From the NCBI GenBank assembly GCA_964404605.1, contig CAYOKT010000007.1:1-54171 (forward strand): a stretch of 54,171 nucleotides of DNA. The letters are read 5' to 3'. The stretch's first letter is position 1, and each line of letters begins with the position of its first letter. Positions 17,923-26,681 of this stretch are shown one piece after another. The stretch comes from CAYOKT01 sp964404605 (GTDB lineage: Bacteria > Electryoneota > Electryoneia > Electryoneales > Electryoneaceae). The position numbers and the translations under genes were made by a program. The notes beneath the pieces are model-generated. The model ran no database searches. It was not told the DNA's origin and saw nothing but the letters and a program-made list of their open reading frames with translations.

Positions 17923-18978
17923 CTACCTCGCCCAGCCGATCTGCTGGAAGAGCAACAACAGGCCCGCGGTGAGGAAGATGTTGAGTATCCCCAGCGGGAT
18001 CAGCCGTTTCCAGCCGAGATACATCAACTGGTCATACCGGAAGCGCGGGATCGTCCAGCGCACCCACATGAAGACGAACATGAAGAAGAGCGTCTTGGCC
18101 CAGAAGACGGCGAAGGTCAGCAGCCCCCACCAGAAGGTCGCCTGCTCCGGCACCGCCACCCAGGGGATGTTCCAGCCGCCGAAATAGAGGGTCGCGATGA
18201 TGCCGCTTGAGAGGGTCATGTGGGTGTATTCGCCGAACTGGAACAGCCCGAACTTCATCGAGGAATACTCGGTATGATACCCGGCGACCAGCTCGTTTTC
18301 CGCCTCCGGCAGATCGAACGGGATGCGCGAGGCCTCGGCGAAGGCGGCGACGTAGAAGATCAGGAAGCCGAGGGGATTGCTGAAGACGGACCAGTGCCAG
18401 AGCGAGCCCGACTGCTGGAGCACGATCTGCCGCAGGGACGGGGTGCCATGATCGATCAGCAGGGCAACGATGGCCAGCCCCATCGCGATCTCGTAGGAGA
18501 TCATCTGGCTCGAGGCGCGCAGGCCGCCCATCAGGCTGTACTTGTTGTTGGACGCCCAGCCGCCGATGATGATCCCGTAGACCCCGAGCGACCCGATCGC
18601 GAGGATGTAGAGGATCCCGATGTGGATGTCCGCGAGCTGCAGGAGCACCTCTCGCCCGCCGATGAGAATGCGGTCGCCGAAGGGGATCGCCGCCATCAAC
18701 AGGCCCGCCGCGGTGAAGGTGAAGGTCGGCGCGATGACGAAGGCCACCTTCGAGGCGCGATCCGGGATCATCTCTTCTTTCATGAAGAACTTCACGCCGT
18801 CGGCGATGGGCTGAAACAACCCCCACGGCCCCGCGCGATTGGGACCGTGACGGTCCTGGAAAAAGCCCGCGATCTTCCTCTCGCCGAGGGTGGCGTAGGC
18901 CACCACCGCGAGCACGACGATGAAGAGGAAGACGGCGAGAAGGATCTTCTCCAGCAGAAACGCCGCTATATCAGGCAT
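17923..18978 (-). CDS. nuoH: NADH-quinone oxidoreductase subunit H
   Basis: The 351-residue membrane subunit forms much of the quinone-binding chamber. GERKIAGFFQDRHGPNRAGPWG near the N-terminus and the loop RIPFDLPEAENELVAGYHTEY are the strongest family signatures; the second holds the acidic residues that face the quinone tunnel. The start codon lies inside the nuoG stop region with an 8-bp overlap, so translation of the two is coupled. Confidence 0.95.
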   Translation of the reverse strand: MPDIAAFLLEKILLAVFLFIVVLAVVAYATLGERKIAGFFQDRHGPNRAGPWGLFQPIADGVKFFMKEEMIPDRASKVAFVIAPTFTFTAAGLLMAAIPFGDRILIGGREVLLQLADIHIGILYILAIGSLGVYGIIIGGWASNNKYSLMGGLRASSQMISYEIAMGLAIVALLIDHGTPSLRQIVLQQSGSLWHWSVFSNPLGFLIFYVAAFAEASRIPFDLPEAENELVAGYHTEYSSMKFGLFQFGEYTHMTLSSGIIATLYFGGWNIPWVAVPEQATFWWGLLTFAVFWAKTLFFMFVFMWVRWTIPRFRYDQLMYLGWKRLIPLGILNIFLTAGLLLLFQQIGWAR

Positions 18979-19858
18979 TCTCGGGCTCCGGCACCTTCAT
19001 GATCTTCTGCTCCAACGGGGTATACACATCATCCTCTTCGATCACCCAATCCTCGAGATCGTAGTGTTCGAAGCGGCACTCATCGCAGATCAGGCTCTTC
19101 ATCACCCGGTGCTCATCCATCCGCGCGGTGACACGGTAGATTTTCCCGTGATGCAACCCGAGCATCACCTTGCAGCCATGCTTGCAGTCGGGCCGGTAGG
19201 CGGGGACATGCTCGAGGTCCCAGACCCGCGCGCTGAAGCGCATCTTCTTGTCGGTCAGCGCTCCGACGGGGCAGACATCGATCAGGTTGCCCGCCCAGCC
19301 GCTGGGGACCGCCGCCTCGATGTAGCTGCCGATCTCCATCCGGTCGCCGCGGTTGAGCGCGCCGATGTGGTGGACGCCGAGGTAGTCCTCCGAAAGCCGG
19401 ATGCAGCGGCGGCAGTGGATGCAGCGGTTCATCTCCTTGGCGATCTTATCGCCGTAGTCGGTCTTCGGGTAGGTCCGTTTCTGGTGGCGGTAGCGCCCCA
19501 CCGGGAAGCCGTACTTGTAACCGTAGTCCTGGAGTTCGCACTCGCCGGCCTGGTCGCAGATGGGGCAGTCCAGCGGGTGGTGGATGAGGAGGAACTCCAT
19601 CACCCCCCGCCTCGCCTTGAACACCCGTTCGTTGTTGGTGTGAACGACCATCCCGTCACGAATCGGGGTGTTGCAGGCGATCTGCAGCTTGCCCATCCCC
19701 TCCACTTCGACGAGGCAGATGCGGCAGTTGCCCTGCGGAGGAAACCAGGGGTAGTAGCAGAATGTCGGGATCTCCACCCCGGCCTTGCGCGCGGCCCAGA
19801 GGACGGTCACCCCCTGCGGGGCTTCCACCTCCCTGCCGTCGATGGTCAGTTTCGGCAT
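18971..19858 (-). CDS. nuoG: Short NADH-quinone oxidoreductase subunit G
   Basis: At 295 residues this is about a third of the length of E. coli NuoG. Present are the N-terminal [2Fe-2S] domain (C34, C45, C48, C62), the His/Cys-ligated cluster N5 (H94, C98, C101, C107), cluster N4 (C146, C149, C152, C196), and a degenerate region for the extra cluster (C225, C229, C258, with the usual first Cys absent). The chain stops just after ICDECRF, so the large molybdopterin-oxidoreductase-like domain is missing. The clusters needed to relay electrons from FMN to NuoB are kept. The stop overlaps nuoH in a coupled arrangement, so a frameshift is unlikely. Short NuoG forms are known in the Bacteroidetes lineage. 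Confidence 0.9.
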   Translation of the reverse strand: MPKLTIDGREVEAPQGVTVLWAARKAGVEIPTFCYYPWFPPQGNCRICLVEVEGMGKLQIACNTPIRDGMVVHTNNERVFKARRGVMEFLLIHHPLDCPICDQAGECELQDYGYKYGFPVGRYRHQKRTYPKTDYGDKIAKEMNRCIHCRRCIRLSEDYLGVHHIGALNRGDRMEIGSYIEAAVPSGWAGNLIDVCPVGALTDKKMRFSARVWDLEHVPAYRPDCKHGCKVMLGLHHGKIYRVTARMDEHRVMKSLICDECRFEHYDLEDWVIEEDDVYTPLEQKIMKVPEPENA

Positions 19859-19958
19859 CTCCCAAGTCCCTCGCTGTCAAGCTCCCGGAACCGGCACGCA
19901 GCCGTCGTCCTCAAACCGCCCCGCGGCGCGCACCCGCCGCCCGGGGCTCTCCCCCGCT

Positions 19959-21368
19959 TCAGTTCTCCGGCGCGTCGTGGGCGACCGTACGGAACGTCGT
20001 CGTGTAATCCCCGGCCCGCGGATAGTTGAACGGCATCCCCCGCCGCCAGTTCTCCGGCTTTTCCGGGTCCCGCAGGCGGGCGAGACGCGTCTTGCCGGTG
20101 ATCATCGACTTCCCTTCGCGGATGTAGTAGTCGAACTCTTCGGGGAACTTCTCCATCATGCTCTTCACCGGCATCACGATGCTGTCCGCGAGGGGGCAGA
20201 TGGTGTTGCCGAAGATCTCATCCATCACATCGAGGAGCAGCTCCTTGATCCCCTCCTGCGGCTGCCCGGCCTCGATGTCCGTCAGCATCTTGTGCACCCA
20301 CCCGGTCCCTTCACGGCAGGGGGTGCACTGGCCGCAGCTCTCGTGGTGGTAGAAGGTGGCGAGCACCTGGGCCATCTCGACCATGCAGGTGGTCTCGTCC
20401 ATGATGATCATCCCGCCGGAACCGAGCATGCTGCCGTGCTCCGCGACGCTCTCGTAATCGAGGTTGCAGGCGAAAAACTCCTCCGGCGTCATGCAGTAGA
20501 CCGAGCTGCCGCCGGGGATGACCGCCTTCAGCGTGTGGCCTTCACGGCAGCCGCCGAGGTCCTCCTCGAAGAACTTCTTCGCGGGATAGCCGAGGGGCAG
20601 CTCGTAGACCCCGGGCCGGGCGACATGGCCGCTGACGCTGAACAGCTTCGTGCCGGGCGATTTCTCCGTGCCCCACTGGCGGTACCACTCGGGGCCGTGC
20701 TCGAGGATCGGGGGCACGGCGGCGAGGGTCTCGACGTTGTTCACGATGGTCGGATTGCGGTAGAACCCCTCCACGGCGGGGAACGGCGGCTTGATCCGCG
20801 GGTGGCCGCGCTTGCCCTCGAGGCTCTCGATCAGGGCGGTCTCCTCGCCGCAGATGTACGCGCCCGCGCCGCGGTGGGTCCAGATGCGGTTGCTCCAGCC
20901 GCTGCCGAGGATGTCATCCCCGATGTACCCCGCCTCCCGCGCCTGCGCGAGGGCGTGTTCGACGATCTTCCACGCCTTGACGAACTCCCCCCGGAAATAG
21001 ATGTAGGAGGTCTCGGCGCGGAAGGCGTAGGAGGCGATCAACATCCCCTCGATCAACTGGTGGGGGCTCTTCTCGAGGATCTCGCGGTCCTTGAAGGTCC
21101 CGGGCTCGGACTCGTCGGCGTTGCAGAGGAGGTAGTTCGGCTTGCCGGTGTCCTGGGGCACGAAGCTCCACTTGAGGCCGGTGGGGAAGCCGGCGCCGCC
21201 ACGCCCGCGCAGCCCGGACTTCTTGACGATTTCGATGACCTCACCGGGGGGGATCTTGTCCTTCAGAATCCGTTTCCAGGTCTCGTATCCCCCATGCTCC
21301 TCGTAGACCTTGAGCTCGGTGTTCCCGGGGATGTCGATACCCTTGAAGACGATCTTTTCCCGCGCCAT
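19959..21368 (-). CDS. nuoF: NADH-quinone oxidoreductase subunit F
   Basis: The 469-residue flavoprotein subunit holds FMN, the NADH site and cluster N3. GLRGRGGAGFPTGLKW (52-67) is the FMN/NADH-binding loop, GAGAYICGEETALIESLEG the second nucleotide-binding block, and SCGQCTPCREGTGW with a downstream NTICPLADS provides the four cluster ligands. Length and order of motifs match the family. It lies between nuoE and nuoG; a 100 bp gap follows before nuoG. Confidence 0.96.
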   Translation of the reverse strand: MAREKIVFKGIDIPGNTELKVYEEHGGYETWKRILKDKIPPGEVIEIVKKSGLRGRGGAGFPTGLKWSFVPQDTGKPNYLLCNADESEPGTFKDREILEKSPHQLIEGMLIASYAFRAETSYIYFRGEFVKAWKIVEHALAQAREAGYIGDDILGSGWSNRIWTHRGAGAYICGEETALIESLEGKRGHPRIKPPFPAVEGFYRNPTIVNNVETLAAVPPILEHGPEWYRQWGTEKSPGTKLFSVSGHVARPGVYELPLGYPAKKFFEEDLGGCREGHTLKAVIPGGSSVYCMTPEEFFACNLDYESVAEHGSMLGSGGMIIMDETTCMVEMAQVLATFYHHESCGQCTPCREGTGWVHKMLTDIEAGQPQEGIKELLLDVMDEIFGNTICPLADSIVMPVKSMMEKFPEEFDYYIREGKSMITGKTRLARLRDPEKPENWRRGMPFNYPRAGDYTTTFRTVAHDAPEN

Positions 21369-21396
21369 GAAGGCCGTCCTCCATTCCGCCCGCAGG

Positions 21397-21900
21397 CTAT
21401 CCCTCGCCCTTGCCGTTGCCAGCGGCCCTCTTCCAGCCCTCGATCAGCTCATCAATCTTTTCGGGGGTCAGGTTCTCATAGTAGTCGTCGTTCACCTGCA
21501 TCGCCGGCGCCCCGCCGCATGCGCCGAGACACTCCACCCGATGCAGGCAGAAGAGGCCGTCCGGCGTCACCTCATCCTCCCGGATGCCGTGCTTCTCCTC
21601 CAGGTGCCGGATGAGGTCCTCCGCTCCGAGCAGGTTGCACGAGATGTTGTGGCAGACCTGGATATGGTACTTCCCCACGGGTTTCTGCGGGAAGTAGGTG
21701 TAGAAGGTCAGCGCCTCGTACACGTGAATCTTCGGCACATCGAGGATTTCGGCGACCACATCGCACGCCTCGCGGTCCACCCAGCCCCGCTGCTCCATCA
21801 CGAGGTGCAGGGCGGGGAGAATGGCCGACCGCGGGTGAGGATAGTGCCCGATCACCTCCTCGAGCTTCTTCCGGTTCTCCTCGGAAAACTGGAACGCCAT
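21397..21900 (-). CDS. nuoE: NADH-quinone oxidoreductase subunit E
   Basis: The 167-residue thioredoxin-fold subunit binds [2Fe-2S] cluster N1a through C83, C88, C124 and C128 (CHNISC and CLGACGGAP). The opening region with YPHPRSAILPALHLVMEQRGW is standard for the family. It starts 12 bp downstream of the nuoD stop and precedes nuoF, its partner in the NADH dehydrogenase module. Confidence 0.95.
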   Translation of the reverse strand: MAFQFSEENRKKLEEVIGHYPHPRSAILPALHLVMEQRGWVDREACDVVAEILDVPKIHVYEALTFYTYFPQKPVGKYHIQVCHNISCNLLGAEDLIRHLEEKHGIREDEVTPDGLFCLHRVECLGACGGAPAMQVNDDYYENLTPEKIDELIEGWKRAAGNGKGEG

Positions 21901-21912
21901 CGCTTGGACTCC

Positions 21913-23130
21913 TTATCGCTCCAGCTCGCCAGCGATCACATTGATGCTGGAGATGGTCATGACGGCATCGGCGATCAGCCCGCCCTTCAGCAGCTCCTCG
22001 ATGGACTGGTAATAGTAGAGGCAGGGGGAGCGGAAGTGGAGGCGGTAGGGGTTCGGGCCGCCGTCGCTGACGCAGTAAAAGCCGAGTTCGCCGTTGGGCG
22101 CCTCGATCGCCTGGTACACCTCACCCACGGGGGGACGTATCCCGTGCATGATGATCTTGAAGTGGTAGATCATCGACTCCATGCTGGAGTAGACATCCTT
22201 CTTGTCCGGCAGGAAGACCTCGGGAATGTCCGCGTGCCAGGGGCCGTCCGGGAGGTTGTTCACCGCCTGCTCGATGATCTTCAGGCTCTGCTCCATCTCG
22301 ACCATGCGGACCATGTAGCGGTCGTAGACGTCACCGGTGGAGCCGACCGGTACGTCGAAATCGAAGTCCTCGTAACTGCTGTACGGCTCCTCCTTGCGCA
22401 GGTCGTGCTTGATCCCCGTGGCGCGCAGGTTCGGGCCGGTAAAGCCGTACTCGAGGGCCCTCTCGGGGCTGATACTGCTGACATCGCGCGTGCGCTCGAT
22501 GAAGATCCGGTTCCGCGTCAGCAGCGTGTGGAACTCCCACAGCACCTTCGGGATCGGCTTGATCCACTCGAGGACATCCTCGCGGAACTCGGGGTAGAGA
22601 GGCCTGTCGAGCCCGCCCACGCGGCCGAAATTGGTCGTCAGCCGCGCGCCGACCATCTTCTCGAAGATCTCGTACGCCCGTTCGCGCTGTTCGAAGAAGT
22701 AGAGGAACCCGGTGTAGGCGCCGGCATCCACGCCGAGGATGCCGTTGCAGACCAGGTGGTCGATGATCCGGTTGATCTCGAGCATGATCACCCGGACATA
22801 CTGGACCAGCTTGGGAACCTCGATGCCGAGCAGTTTCTCCGCCGTCAACGTCCAGCCGATGTTGTTCGCCATCGAGGAGACGTAGTTCATCCGGTCGGTG
22901 ATGGTGATGACCTGGTTGTAATTGTAGTGCTCGGCGAGTTTCTCGAAGCTGCGGTGGCAATACCCGATGTGCGCCTCGACATCGATGATGCGCTCGCCGT
23001 CCAGCTTCACCCGGTTCTCGAGGATGCCGTGCATCGCCGGGTGGCTGGGGCCGAGGTTGAGATCGTAGTAGGTGTCCTCGTCGATCCCCACCTGCCGGCT
23101 GATCTCGCTGTCGATCACCTGTTTAAGCAT
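21913..23130 (-). CDS. nuoD: NADH-quinone oxidoreductase subunit D
   Basis: The 405-residue 49-kDa-type subunit lines the quinone site. GPSHPAMHG near residue 30 contains the conserved quinone-loop histidine, followed by HIGYCHRSFEKLAEH and a hydrogenase-like fold. The C-terminal PNGELGFYCVSDGG and MTISSINVIAGELER regions are typical. The frame is open to 23190, but the ATG at 23130 is chosen because it overlaps the nuoC stop by 8 bp and gives a family-like N-terminus. NuoC and NuoD are separate genes here, not fused as in E. coli. Confidence 0.95.
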   Translation of the reverse strand: MLKQVIDSEISRQVGIDEDTYYDLNLGPSHPAMHGILENRVKLDGERIIDVEAHIGYCHRSFEKLAEHYNYNQVITITDRMNYVSSMANNIGWTLTAEKLLGIEVPKLVQYVRVIMLEINRIIDHLVCNGILGVDAGAYTGFLYFFEQRERAYEIFEKMVGARLTTNFGRVGGLDRPLYPEFREDVLEWIKPIPKVLWEFHTLLTRNRIFIERTRDVSSISPERALEYGFTGPNLRATGIKHDLRKEEPYSSYEDFDFDVPVGSTGDVYDRYMVRMVEMEQSLKIIEQAVNNLPDGPWHADIPEVFLPDKKDVYSSMESMIYHFKIIMHGIRPPVGEVYQAIEAPNGELGFYCVSDGGPNPYRLHFRSPCLYYYQSIEELLKGGLIADAVMTISSINVIAGELER

Positions 23131-23752
23131 TCCGCTGCTCCCCGCGCATCGGTGCGCGACGCTGCTCAAGAGGTGTGGGCGGCAGGACATGGTCCGCCGG
23201 CTCCGGCTTGGTCCGCTTCACGACCGCCGGCTCGCGGCGCTTGTTGGAGATGATCGTGCCGCGCGGGAAGCTGCCGCGGTGGGTCCCTTTCACCGGAAAG
23301 TCCTTCCTCAGGGGGTGGCCCTCGAAATCATCCGGGCTGAGGATACGCGTCATCCGGGGGTGCCCGGTGAAGGTGATCCCCATCAGGTCGAACACCTCCC
23401 GCTCCGGCCAGGACGCCCCGATGAACACATCCGTCAGGGTGGGCAACTCGGGCTCGTCGCCCTCCAGGGGCACCTTGATCCGTACCCGCAGGCTCTGCTC
23501 CAGGGAGTGGAGATGGACCACCACCTCGAAGCGGTGCTCCGCGTCGCCGTAATGGTCCACCGCGGTGATGTCGGTGAAGTGCACGAACTTCCAGGTCTGG
23601 TGCTCCTTCAGCCAGCGGGCGAGGTCCACGTGGATCGAAGGGTCGATGACCACCTCCGGCATCCCGTAGTTGAGAGCCGCCCTTTGCACCTTGTCGCCGA
23701 AGGCCTCCCGGATCTCCTCGAGGAGACGGTTCTGCAGCTCTTCCCTGTTCAT
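23123..23752 (-). CDS. nuoC: NADH-quinone oxidoreductase subunit C
   Basis: The 209-residue 30-kDa-type subunit has the signature WPEREVFDLMGITFTGHP followed by RMTRILSPDDFEGHPLRKDFP. The frame is open far upstream inside nuoB in another phase. The ATG at 23752 is the real start, since it overlaps the nuoB stop by 4 bp and gives the usual length. The last 40 residues are basic and Pro-rich and are not part of the conserved fold. Confidence 0.94.
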   Translation of the reverse strand: MNREELQNRLLEEIREAFGDKVQRAALNYGMPEVVIDPSIHVDLARWLKEHQTWKFVHFTDITAVDHYGDAEHRFEVVVHLHSLEQSLRVRIKVPLEGDEPELPTLTDVFIGASWPEREVFDLMGITFTGHPRMTRILSPDDFEGHPLRKDFPVKGTHRGSFPRGTIISNKRREPAVVKRTKPEPADHVLPPTPLEQRRAPMRGEQRNA

Positions 23753-24228
23753 CCGCGCACCTCCAGCCCCTCGTGCTGGATCTTCTCCTGCAGCTTGGTG
23801 TAGGCCAGCATCAGCATCTCCGGACGGGGCGGGCAACCGGGCACATAGATGTCCACCGGGAAGAGGGTGTCGACGCCCTGCACCACGCTGTAGGTGTCGA
23901 ACATGCCGCCGCAGCTCGCGCAGGCGCCCATGGCGATCACGTATTTCGGCTCGGCCATCTGCTCGTAGATCGTCTTCAACACCGGGGCCATCTTGATGCA
24001 GATGGTGCCGATGACGATCAGCAGGTCCGCCTGCCTCGGGCTGAAACTCGGGCGCTCCCACCCGAAACGGCCCTGGTCATAGCGGGAAGCCATCGTCGCC
24101 ATGTACTCGATGCCGCAGCACGCCGTGGCGAACGGCATCGGCCATGAACTGTATTTGCGCGCCCAACCGACGAATTCACCGACCCTGGTCGTGAACGCCT
24201 CTCCCCCGGGCCACTGGGTTACTCCCAT
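23749..24228 (-). CDS. nuoB: NADH-quinone oxidoreductase subunit B
   Basis: The 159-residue subunit carries the terminal cluster N2, which reduces quinone. The ligands are the adjacent cysteines C37-C38 (FATACCGIEYM), C103 (MGACASCGG) and C132 (VPGCPPRPE), with the same spacing as in E. coli NuoB. The ATG at 24228 overlaps the end of nuoA by 10 bp and has AAAGGAG just upstream; an earlier ATG at 24249 is less likely. Confidence 0.96.
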   Translation of the reverse strand: MGVTQWPGGEAFTTRVGEFVGWARKYSSWPMPFATACCGIEYMATMASRYDQGRFGWERPSFSPRQADLLIVIGTICIKMAPVLKTIYEQMAEPKYVIAMGACASCGGMFDTYSVVQGVDTLFPVDIYVPGCPPRPEMLMLAYTKLQEKIQHEGLEVRG

Positions 24229-24578
24229 TCCAAGGCTCCTTTCTTCCACTCATAGAGCAGGCCGATGGTCAGGATGAGGAGGAAGATGCCCATGGTGACG
24301 AATCCGAACCACCCCAGGCGGCGGAAATTGACCGCCCAGGGATACATGAAAATCACTTCCAGATCGAAGAGGACGAACAGGACGGCGACGATATAAAACT
24401 TCACCGAGAACCGCTGCCTGCTGTCGCCGCGGTAGGGCACGCCGCACTCGTAGGTGTCCTGCTTCAAGGGCGAATGACGCTTCGGACCGAGAAGATGGGT
24501 TACGAGCAGGGTGAACGCGGCAAATCCGCCAACGATGGCGAATGTGATCAGAACCGGGACAAAATCTTTCGGCATCAT
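24219..24578 (-). CDS. nuoA: NADH-quinone oxidoreductase subunit A
   Basis: The 119-residue membrane subunit has three hydrophobic helices. The conserved loop DTYECGVPY contains the cysteine of the TMH1-2 loop near the quinone site, and FDLEVIFMYPWAV contains the acidic residues of helix 2. It is the first gene of the nuo operon. The start is one of two adjacent ATGs (24578 or 24575), with GGGAG upstream. Confidence 0.95.
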   Translation of the reverse strand: MMPKDFVPVLITFAIVGGFAAFTLLVTHLLGPKRHSPLKQDTYECGVPYRGDSRQRFSVKFYIVAVLFVLFDLEVIFMYPWAVNFRRLGWFGFVTMGIFLLILTIGLLYEWKKGALEWE

Positions 24579-24752
24579 GCTACCGATCTCCCGTGATCAG
24601 GGGCACACTCCGGCGCCGGCGCCCGTTTCCCATCCATGGGGTCCGCCGCCCGGATACGCGCCGGGCGTCTCTTCGTGCACACCGTCACAAAGATCCGTCA
24701 GTGGAAATGCTATCTACACGGAAAACAACAGATTGAATCTCGAATGAATCGT

Positions 24753-24781
24753 AATATAGGCCTTGCTCTCCTCCGTCGCAA
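24753..24781 (-). promoter_or_regulatory. Candidate nuo operon promoter
   Basis: On the minus strand TTGCGA (24781-24776) and TATATT (24758-24753) are separated by 17 bp. The predicted leader of about 170 nt before nuoA contains a stem CGCCCGG/CCGGGCG (24647-24667). Confidence 0.5.
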
Positions 24782-24782
24782 C

Positions 24783-24819
24783 GGCGAGGAAAAACCCTCG
24801 GCGACGCTCGGTTTTCCCA
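24783..24819 (-). terminator. Possible terminator of the rnf operon
   Basis: On the minus strand GGGAAAACC and GGTTTTTCC flank a 13-base GC-rich loop, with the T run inside the 3' arm. It lies about 60 bp downstream of the rnfB stop and just upstream of the nuo promoter. Confidence 0.35.
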
Positions 24820-24874
24820 AAGTGCAATTGCCACAAGCGCTTGGATCGGTTTTTTCGGGGCTTAGCTCTGGACT

Positions 24875-25951
24875 TCACAAGCCCTGTACCGATTCAGATG
24901 CCTCCGGAGCCCTGACGGCGGCTTCCATCTCTTCCGCCCCCCCCTGGTAGCCGAGAGCGCCCATCACGCTGATCGCATCGCTCGGGCAGACCGGCTCGCA
25001 GAGGCCGCAGCCGATGCACTGCTCCGCATGGATGACATATTTGCCGTTCTCGAGCTGCTCGATGCACCCTTTAACCGGGCAGACCTTTGCGCACTCCCCC
25101 GCGCCGGTGCACTTGGTCTCCGAGATGTAGAAAACCGGGCGCTTGCCGGCGAGCTTGTCGACGAGGGAATCCGTCGGGCACTTGTACACCGCGACCACCG
25201 GGTCATCTTCGATGGAGTAATCGAAGACCGGGAGGTATTCCTCCATCCTGATCATGCCGGAGGGGGTGTTCTTCGGGTTCGCGCAGAGGGTGCACCCGGT
25301 GCAGCCGACCGAGCAGACCTGCTTGACATCCTTCCCCCGGTTCGGGTTCATGCAGGCGATGAAGATGTTCGCCTTCCTCGGGATCAACTCCATGATGTCC
25401 CGGGGGCACGCCTCGACGCATTTCCCGCAGGCCGTGCACTTGTCATCGAGGACGATGGGGAGACGATTCTCGCCCATCGCCATCGCCTCGAAGGGGCAGG
25501 CGACCACGCAGTCGCCGAACCCGAGGCACCCCCAGTCGCAAGCCTTGTGACCCCCGCCGACGAGATGGGCGGCCGCGCAGGTCTCGAACCCCTGGTACTC
25601 GAAGCGGTCGGGGCTCTTGTCCGGTGAGCCCTGGCAACGGACCACCGCGACCATCTCCTCCTGCTCCTCCACCTCGACGCCGAGGACCGCGGCGATCTTC
25701 TGCGCCAGGTCATTGCCCCCGACCGGGCAGGCCATCGCGTCCGCGCGCCCGTCGGCGACCGCGAGGGCGAGCTGGTGGCATCCCGCCAGGCCGCAGGCGC
25801 CGCAGTTCGCCCCGGGGAGCAGCTCCTCGATCTCCTCCGCACGAGGGTCCACTTCCACGGAGAATTTCTTGGAGGCGAAGGCCAATCCGCCCCCGAACAG
25901 GAGCCCCAGTCCCCCCACCGAGGCGACGGCACCGAGGAATGTCAGCTCCAT
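24875..25951 (-). CDS. rnfB: Rnf electron transport complex subunit B, multi-cluster form
   Basis: The 358-residue subunit is the ferredoxin-side entry of Rnf. It has an N-terminal membrane helix (about 5-26), the Fe-S domain GANCGACGLAGC..ACP (C50, C53, C58, C75), a CDWGCLGFGDCVVACP region (C138-C152), a full motif CTACGKCVEACP (172-183), a CSVGCTGCTLC cluster region (213-223), and a C-terminal ferredoxin pair. Of that pair, CIGCGLCEPVCP (312-323) is complete. The other, CTGAGECAKVCP (281-292), has Ala284 where the second Cys is expected. Long RnfB proteins of this type occur in Acetobacterium, Clostridium and Bacteroides relatives. It is the last rnf gene, 123 bp after rnfA. Confidence 0.94.
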   Translation of the reverse strand: MELTFLGAVASVGGLGLLFGGGLAFASKKFSVEVDPRAEEIEELLPGANCGACGLAGCHQLALAVADGRADAMACPVGGNDLAQKIAAVLGVEVEEQEEMVAVVRCQGSPDKSPDRFEYQGFETCAAAHLVGGGHKACDWGCLGFGDCVVACPFEAMAMGENRLPIVLDDKCTACGKCVEACPRDIMELIPRKANIFIACMNPNRGKDVKQVCSVGCTGCTLCANPKNTPSGMIRMEEYLPVFDYSIEDDPVVAVYKCPTDSLVDKLAGKRPVFYISETKCTGAGECAKVCPVKGCIEQLENGKYVIHAEQCIGCGLCEPVCPSDAISVMGALGYQGGAEEMEAAVRAPEASESVQGL

Positions 25952-25975
25952 GTCGCACCCCTATCCACGCAGGTT

Positions 25976-26002
25976 CCGGGCGGGTTGCCATGAACCGCCC
26001 GG
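25976..26002 (-). other. Strong hairpin between rnfA and rnfB
   Basis: CCGGGCGG(G)TT and AACCGCCCGG pair around a GCCATG loop with a single bulged G. It sits in the only sizeable gap of the rnf operon, without a T tract. It may limit read-through or protect upstream mRNA from decay. Confidence 0.5.
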
Positions 26003-26074
26003 GAGTCTGTGAATGATGCTCTTCTTCCCGACATCATGTCGCCGTTCGTTGTCTGCCACTCCACCGACAGCGGT

Positions 26075-26680
26075 TCACCCCACCGATAGGCCGCTGAAGC
26101 CGAGAAACGCGATGGCCATCAAGCCGGCCATGATGAAAGCGATGGGCACGCCCTGGAGCGGCTTGGGGATATCGGCCAGCTCCAGCCGTTCGCGAATGCC
26201 CGCCATCAACACCAGCGCCAGGGTGAAGCCGATCCCGGCGGAGATCGAATTGACCAGGGTTTCGACGAGAGTATAGGCCTCATCGATGTTGATGACCGCG
26301 ACGCCCAACACCGCGCAGTTCGTGGTGATCAGGGGCAGGTAGATCCCCAGGGCGTCGTACAGCGCCGGGGCGGTCTTCTGGATGACCATCTCGACGAGCT
26401 GCACCAGACTCGCGATGACGAGGATGAACGCGATCGTGCGGAGATAGGTGAAGTCTATACCCCAGATCCCGCTCACCGGGTCGAGCAGGTAGTAATAGAT
26501 CAACCAGGTGGCGAAGCCCGCCATGGTCATGACGAAAATCACCGCCATGCCCATGCCGACCGCGCTGGACATCTTCTTCGATACGCCGATGTACGGGCAC
26601 AGGCCGAGGAAGCGGGCGAGCACGAAGTTGTTGATCAGGATGGAGCCGACCGCGATGACGAACAGTTTCGAGAAATCCAT
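26075..26680 (-). CDS. rnfA: Rnf electron transport complex subunit A
   Basis: A 201-residue polytopic membrane protein of the NqrE/RnfA family. C28 in FLGLCPYIGVSKK and C122 in ITTNCAVLG are the half-ligands that, with RnfE, hold the membrane-embedded [2Fe-2S] cluster known from Rnf/Nqr structures. Inverted topology relative to RnfE is expected. It starts two bases after the rnfE stop. Confidence 0.95.
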   Translation of the reverse strand: MDFSKLFVIAVGSILINNFVLARFLGLCPYIGVSKKMSSAVGMGMAVIFVMTMAGFATWLIYYYLLDPVSGIWGIDFTYLRTIAFILVIASLVQLVEMVIQKTAPALYDALGIYLPLITTNCAVLGVAVINIDEAYTLVETLVNSISAGIGFTLALVLMAGIRERLELADIPKPLQGVPIAFIMAGLMAIAFLGFSGLSVG

Positions 26681-26681
26681 C

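Noticed and set aside
18971..18978. Frameshift as the cause of the short NuoG
   Set aside because: The stop is embedded in a coupled nuoG-nuoH overlap, and the next frame encodes a normal NuoH start, so the short form looks genuine.
19785..23253. Two long overlapping plus-strand frames opposite nuoF, nuoE and nuoD
   Set aside because: Antisense shadows of conserved complex I genes.
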